A stretch of DNA of 64,000 nt from Carnegiea gigantea (taxonomy: Eukaryota > Streptophyta > Magnoliopsida > Caryophyllales > Cactaceae), in assembly GCA_029747015.1 (NCBI GenBank), contig JAKOGI010001283.1, positions 161,001 to 225,000 on the forward strand, given 5' to 3'. This document shows positions 58,592-64,000 of this stretch, piece by piece (the first letter of the stretch is position 1; each line of letters starts with the position of its first letter). The translations under genes were made by a program, and so were the position numbers. Under the pieces are notes generated by a model, which saw only the letters and a program-made list of their open reading frames with translations, did not search any database and was not told where the DNA came from.

Positions 58592-60604
58592 AATTCATGC
58601 ATAGTCCCTAATGCATACAAGAAGATAGAAATAATGAAAACAAAAACAAAATTAAATAGGTACTTCCCTAAAAACGTTGGGTTGCCTCCCAACCAGCGCC
58701 TTTGTTTATAGTCACTGGCTCGACTTCATGAAGCTCCTGGATCCTCTAGTTGGATCTCTTCCACTAAATCATCATTAATCTGATAGGACACTTTTTGAAA
58801 CTTAGCATGATCAAGACTCTTAGTAAGCACAGTTAAAAATTTATCTTCATTGGATAAGTCATAAATATCTTAGGACAACTTATCAATAACATCAAGTGCA
58901 TACACGTAATTCACATCAGTAGAGAATCTCATGGCATCAAAAATATTAAATTTAATCACTTCACCATCAAATTCCATGATTAATATTCCTTCATGCATAT
59001 CAATTTCAGTCCTAGCTGTTTTCAAAAATGGCCTGCCAAACAAGATGAAAATATCATGACATGCATCACCCATGTTCATCACACAAAAATCAGTAGAAAA
59101 TACAAGTTCATTCACTTAGACTGAGACATCCTCTAATACTTCATCTGGGTGAATACTGCTCCTATTAGCTAACTGAATCACTACACCAGTTTTCTTTAAC
59201 TCTCCTAAGTTCAGTTTATCATAAACAGACTTAGGCATAACATTAATGGAAGCACCCAAATCAAATATAGCCTTATCAGAGTAAAGATTTCCTATCTTAC
59301 AAGGAACAGAAAACACACCTGGGTCTTTACACTTATGAGGAAGTTTCCTTTGAAAAACTGCGGATACATTTTCTCCCACACTTACTTTTTCATTCCCTAC
59401 TAACTTTCTTTTAGTAGTACATAATTCTTTCAAGAACTTAGTATAACGAGGCACCTGTTTAATGGCATCAAGGAGAGGTATGTTGATCTCTACTTTCCTA
59501 AATGTCTCTAAGATCTCTTGATTAGCCTCATTCACCTTAGAAGTAGGGTTTCGAAATCTATTAGGAAAAGGTGGAATTAGCTTATAAGGTTCTCTTTTCT
59601 TCTCTCCTATTTCCTTAGTAGTTTGATGAGAATCTGTATCTAACTCTGGTTCAGCCCCTTTGACCTCCAACTCAGGCTCAACCTCTCTACTCTTCCTAGG
59701 CTCTTTTAACTCTTTCCCACTCCTAATTGTTATGGCACTAACATTCTCCTTAGGGTTAGGGTAAAGCTGAGATGGTAACCTATTTTGTATTTGAGCCTGT
59801 AAGTTACTAACTATGATATCACTTGTAGCATGTCTCTCTTGAACCTGCTTAAGAGTTGTCTCCAAAATTAAGAACCTATCATCCATCTTCTTAAGGACTT
59901 GTTCTAGTTAGAAGTTGGTCCTATCTTGATTAGAAGGTTGACGAGACGTTTGGTGAAAATCTGGGGGATTGATTTGAGGGCCATACCTAAGGTTAGGGTG
60001 GTCTCTCCATTCTTCATTATCGGTGTTAGAATAGGGATTATACCTCCTTTGACCTTGGTTAGTATAGACAGCATTAACATTATCCTCTTGAAGTGTAGGA
60101 CATGCATCAGTACGATGCCCCTCCAGATAACAAATGCCACATATAACTGCTTTTTGTACTCCCCCAGTGACAATCTTATTCAACATAACAGTAATGTAAG
60201 ATAACTGACTCGCTGCAGATGAGCTAGAACCAATCTCATTAACCCTTTTAATTTGTGACTTCCTAGCACCAAACTGCTGAGCATTTTGGGCCATGAGATT
60301 AAATAAATTTCTAGCATCTGCTGGAGTTTTATTAACTAGAGCCTTCCACTAACAGCATCAATCATATTACGATCCATAGGAAGCAAACTCTCACAAAAAT
60401 ATTGAATCAACAACTGTTCAGTTATTTGATGTCGGGGACAACTAGCACACAGTTTCTTAAATCTTTTCCAGTACTCACAAAAAGTTTCCCCATTCATTTG
60501 TTTGATTCCACATATCTCCTTCCTAATAGATCCAATTGGGGATGCTGGAAAAAATTTCTCTAAAAATGATTTATGCAATGCAGTCCATGTAGAGAAAAAT
60601 CCAG

Positions 60605-62043
60605 CAAGCTGTTGGAGAAAAACAGAGTTTTAATATTTATAAACCCCAAGTGCAATGTGTATCGTTGAGTACTTGGGGTATCGTCCGCAGGGAATTGTGT
60701 TTCCAACTACCAAGGCTAACTAAAGCGTCTCGAGTTAGGAGAAATCAAAGGAAAACAAAGGGTAAACTAAACTACGCTAACAAACATAGAAAAAGCGACT
60801 TGGAGTTGTGATTTGACTAATGAATGAACTAACTAATTAAGACGAGTCCTAACCTACCCAAACTACATCACGAATTAGAGAGGGTCGGTTGCACCATCAA
60901 AGACCACCCAAGCCTTCTCTCAAGGGTCATTGAACTAGTCTAATTGGTCTAACCACCTATTTTCATAGGGTTAGTCCAATTATACCACAAAACTAGCAAC
61001 CCCAAACCTAACTTGATTCGGATACTATTTTCATGTCCCGAACTCGACTATTCCCTCTCCCATACTAGCTAATTGACCTCACTGCTCAGCATAAGTCAAT
61101 CGCCCAAAAATATAGATGAAAGCTCTCTCAAACATTTCATCGAACACTTGGCGGGCGTGAAGGAAAACTCTAAGTTCTAGGCATAGATTGCGTATGGTTA
61201 GGCCAAATACAAGATTAATTTGCCATCAAGAGGCTATTCACAATCCAAGCCCACAAAATCTAACAACTAATCAACAACAAAACACAAAAACCCAAACCTA
61301 AACTAACGAAGAACACAAGCATGAACTAGAGAGAAGAGGTATGAAACTAAACTAATTCTAGCAAGCAATCAAACATGAATTAAACATAAAAAACTAAACG
61401 ATTGAATCAAATCAAAATCAAACATAAGAACTAAATTAACAAAATCTAAAACAAGAACAAAACAAGAAATAGAGAGAGAAAGGAGAAGACTTATGGATTG
61501 ATGCGAATATTAACTTGAAATCCAAGTGCTTGAATCCAACATTAATTCGATATAATCCCAATCTAATCCCCTCAATGGAGTTTTATTGGCTAAAACTTAA
61601 ACTAAACTACCCTAAAATTCTGTGGAAGAACCCCCAAGCGAACCCCGTACGACCCCCTGAAAAACTGGCCGAAAAGGGCCTTTTATCGCAGAAGCAGGCC
61701 CCGATGCACGGCTGTGCCAAGACGCACGGTCGGCTGTGCGCCACCACGCACGGCCGTGCGCCTGCCCGTGCTGCCTGTGCGTGGCTTCGGCCACCAGTGC
61801 ACGGTCGTGCCTTCCTGCAGGTCGGCCGTGCACTGTTCTTCTCTGCTGTTTTTCACCGGTTTTCGCTGTTTTTCTTCGCTTTGTCCCGTTTTCGCTCCTT
61901 TTCACGGCGTTTGCCTAATTTGACGTTATTGCCTGCAAAACATATATAAAACAAGTAAAAATCCTAAAGATTAAGTTATTATACGAACTAAAAGTGGGTG
62001 AAAAAGACACATAAAGTAGGACAATTTATCGCCTATCACAAGC
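60605..62043 (-). mobile_element. Solo LTR nested in the gag of the gag-protease element
   Basis: Element 60610-62038 (1429 bp). On the minus strand it starts TGATAGGCGATAAATTGTCC and ends CTCCAACA. Perfect 5-bp duplications CAAGC flank it (60605-60609 and 62039-62043). Removing it restores the gag frame (WLYYML onto LAGFFSTW). It contains a GC-rich block (61690-61830) with repeated near-palindromic GCACGGYCGTGC words. No coding sequence; the TGATAGGC start is like other Athila/Tat LTRs. Confidence 0.9.
61690..61830. repeat. GC-rich block of GCACGGYCGTGC-type words
   Basis: Five or more copies of a partly palindromic word (GCACGGCTGTGC, GCACGGTCGGCTGTGC, GCACGGCCGTGC, GCACGGTCGTGC, CGGCCGTGCAC) in an otherwise AT-rich LTR. 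Stable hairpins are possible. Confidence 0.75.
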
Positions 62044-62532
62044 ATGTAATACAACCAATCTTTGGCATTACCAAGCAAAGAAAAAGGAAAAGCTCTCAAC
62101 CTAATTTGGTCTTCAGGAATCCCCTCAGACACCATAGCGGAGCATGTAATAAGGAATTCACTAATATGATGGTATGGGTCATCTCCAGCTAATTCATGAA
62201 ACTTAGGCAATAGATTGATAAATCCAGAGTTCAGTTTTAGGGGTTTATCTAATGCAGCATAAGTAATGGACATAGGATGGGTTTCTAGGTTAGGGGCAGT
62301 AAGTTCTCGAAGAGTGGACATTCTTACCTCTTTAATTTTAAGACTTACTGGGCTAGGACGACTCTCTTTGTTTTTAACTTTCAATGTTTGCTCCTTGTCC
62401 TCTCCAATTTCCTTACCACTCCTTAATCTCATACATTAAGAAAAATCTACAAAAAATTAAAATACTAGAGTTAAAACAAAGCAATAAAAGTAGTAAAATT
62501 AAATAGAAGTAAACTAGCAATTTATTTTCTTT

Positions 62533-62549
62533 CCCTGACAATGGCGCCA
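62533..62549 (-). other. Primer binding site, tRNA-Asp type
   Basis: Minus strand TGGCGCCATTGTCAGGG, five bases after the LTR end, differs from the tRNA-Asp complement (TGGCGCCGTTGCCGGGG) at three positions, all transitions. Confidence 0.8.
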
Positions 62550-62554
62550 AAATT

Positions 62555-64000
62555 TGTAAAACTTATCGTGGAGTTACAAATTTAACCACTACTTCGATTT
62601 CTAAATAATATTTATAGCACAGAAAAGTAGGGATCGATCCACGAGGAAAGATTATGTCCAAAGCTAATTTAATCCTAAATAATTTTACTAGTCTAATTGA
62701 TTATCTCTTCTCTTTGTAATTCTAAAATAAATCAAATTTAATAAATAAAAATCTGAAAAAAACTTAATATTACTCCTAAATATTCTAGATTTACTGTTGG
62801 AAATAAAACCGTAAACAACTATCCTAAACAAACTAGAAGAATAAAAACAGAATAATAACGCAACCTTCTACTAAAAATGAAAACAGAAAATAATAAACAG
62901 AAAAATTAATATTAAAAATCACAAGCAGTGACCTAAACTAATATTCTTCAAGTTTATAAGCTTGTAACTCCATAGTTATATCTAATTAATTTCAGAAAAA
63001 TTAAAACAAAAAATTACTGCAGAAAAATAAAGTAGAAAATTAAATCTAAAATTAGAAAAGAATTAAACTACACTAATATAAATACGAAATTAATTAACAA
63101 AATTATCCAAATTTAAGGATATAATTTTCTGGATTCAATAATACCTAAAAAACGTAAAATAAATATTAAAAACGCAATATTTAGATTTATTGAAATAAAA
63201 ACCTGCACATATCCAATTCACGAAATAATTTTGAAAAATTATCAAATACTTTTCAAAAATTTTGAAATTAAATAGAGGCAGATTAGGACACTATATAAAC
63301 CCTAGGATGGATTAAAACTTGAAAAAAAAATGAAAGAAATTATTTTTACCTTAATTTCTAACAAACTGGAATTAAACAATAAAATAGAATATAAATCAAA
63401 TCTGAAAATTATAACTACTCTAAAAATCAAAATATACCTAATCTAAAATTACCAAGACACTCCTAAAAGACTATTCTTTTGAGAGGGCATAAACAGTATT
63501 TATATCAAAGCTAATAATTGAAAAATAAAAATTGACAAACTAAACAAATCAACTAAAAGCAACAAATAATTATCAAAGATATCAAATTTATGAAAAATGC
63601 TTAGCATAATCTGTATTCACCATGCAAATTAATATTTATCATCAACACACAAGTCGATTTCATCTATGAATTAAACTGTAGAAGACACCCACCAGCGGAT
63701 CTTCCCTATTTTTCCTTATATTATAGTTTAATTAGGTCTAGCCCTAATATAAACCCTACTAATTTGATAACCCTTACACCAGCGCAAGAATTTAATCAAA
63801 GTAGAGCGTTACATATTAGAAAAACATCATCTAATGCTTTGTAATTAATTTACCAGCAAATCGATTTAACAAAGATCTATAATGATTATCTAATTAAAAG
63901 AGATGGGTTTGAGCTATCCATGATTGATTAGGGTGATACTAATGCTTAAAACACGATAATTTTACGTATTAAAGCCCTTTAAACTATCATATGAATTTGT
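62555..64000 (-). repeat. 5' LTR, part inside the window
   Basis: Begins TGTAAAACTTATCG on the + strand and follows 55205-56650 with scattered substitutions and small indels to the window end. About 1.9 kb of it should lie beyond base 64000. Confidence 0.87.

Larger units (their letters stand above)
58870..62432 (-). pseudogene. gag-pro: gag-protease gene, split and broken
   Basis: Starts ATG 62432 (MRLRSGKEIGEDKEQ). Gag reads NSGFINLLPKFHELAGDDPY and GIPEDQIRLRAFPFSLLGNA up to about 62044. After the nested LTR it resumes at 60604 (TWTALHKSFLEKFFPAS, CEYWKRFKKLCASCP). Near 60335 a one-base shift gives a stop, and the frame goes on at 60294 with a zinc knuckle CGICYLEGHRTDACP. From 59886 an Arg/Lys/Glu-rich linker leads to an aspartic protease with AIFDLGASINVMPKSVYDKL (about 59260) and ILFGRPFLKTARTEIDMHEG (about 59030). 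A TAA at 59118-59116 interrupts the protease. The coding remnant fades near 58750. No polymerase follows. Confidence 0.85.
55205..64000 (-). mobile_element. Non-autonomous gag-protease gypsy element (Athila/Tat-like), continues past the window
   Basis: 55205 onward is nearly repeated from 62555 onward, giving a complete 3' LTR (55205-58579) and the beginning of a 5' LTR (62555 to window end). Between them, on the minus strand: tRNA-Asp primer site, gag (split by a solo LTR), protease, and a purine tract. Reverse transcriptase and integrase are absent. Without the solo LTR the interior is only about 2.5 kb against LTRs of 3.4 kb. Confidence 0.88.

Noticed and set aside
61515..61949. 144-codon frame within the nested solo LTR
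   Set aside because: Arg/Ala/Cys-rich reading of the GC-rich hairpin block; opposite-strand frames are equally open.

Overview
The window looks like nuclear DNA of a flowering plant, most likely a dicot. It has intron-rich genes with GT..AG splicing, a plant-type E-class PPR gene, a peroxisomal NAD carrier of the plant PXN type, L1-type LINEs with a C-terminal RNase H, a Cassandra element, and long Ty3/gypsy elements primed by tRNA-Asp. I cannot name the species. Only three host protein genes are convincing, and more than half of the window is transposon-derived.

Layout. 1-7045: a non-autonomous Ty3/gypsy element on the + strand (left LTR cut by the window edge, decayed gag, no pol, complete right LTR). 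7046-9200: intergenic, with one possible small solo LTR. 9201-10988 (-): intronless PPR gene. 12144-20778 (-): a full-length L1-type LINE bounded by a 19-bp target duplication. Its decayed ORF2 is split by a 2.4-kb solo LTR with its own 5-bp duplication, and its ORF1 position holds a long open frame I cannot assign. 23061-33606 (+): the 11-exon PXN gene, whose introns carry two LINE fragments, two MITEs and several simple repeats. 37642-43293 (+): a four-exon plant gene of unknown function with a weak Rpn13/Pru-like segment; a MITE lies in its third intron. 43294-47653: intergenic. 47654-47983: an LTR with a primer site like that of copia elements.

49077 to the window end is a nest of retroelements. 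The host element (-) is a Ty3/gypsy relative with an LTR, three different tandem arrays (24/72 bp, 62 bp, 101 bp) where pol would be expected, and a gag pseudogene. That gag is split by a complete Cassandra element with 5S-rRNA-derived LTRs, with a near-perfect 5-bp target duplication. The gag leader is interrupted by a second non-autonomous gag-protease element (-), whose gag is in turn split by a 1.43-kb solo LTR flanked by a perfect 5-bp duplication.

The host genes do not form a pathway. The PPR protein probably acts in organelle RNA processing, and PXN carries NAD into peroxisomes. The observations most worth pursuing are the unassigned 454-codon frame of the LINE, the three-array non-autonomous gypsy element, the Cassandra insertion, and the repeated loss of pol in large LTR elements.
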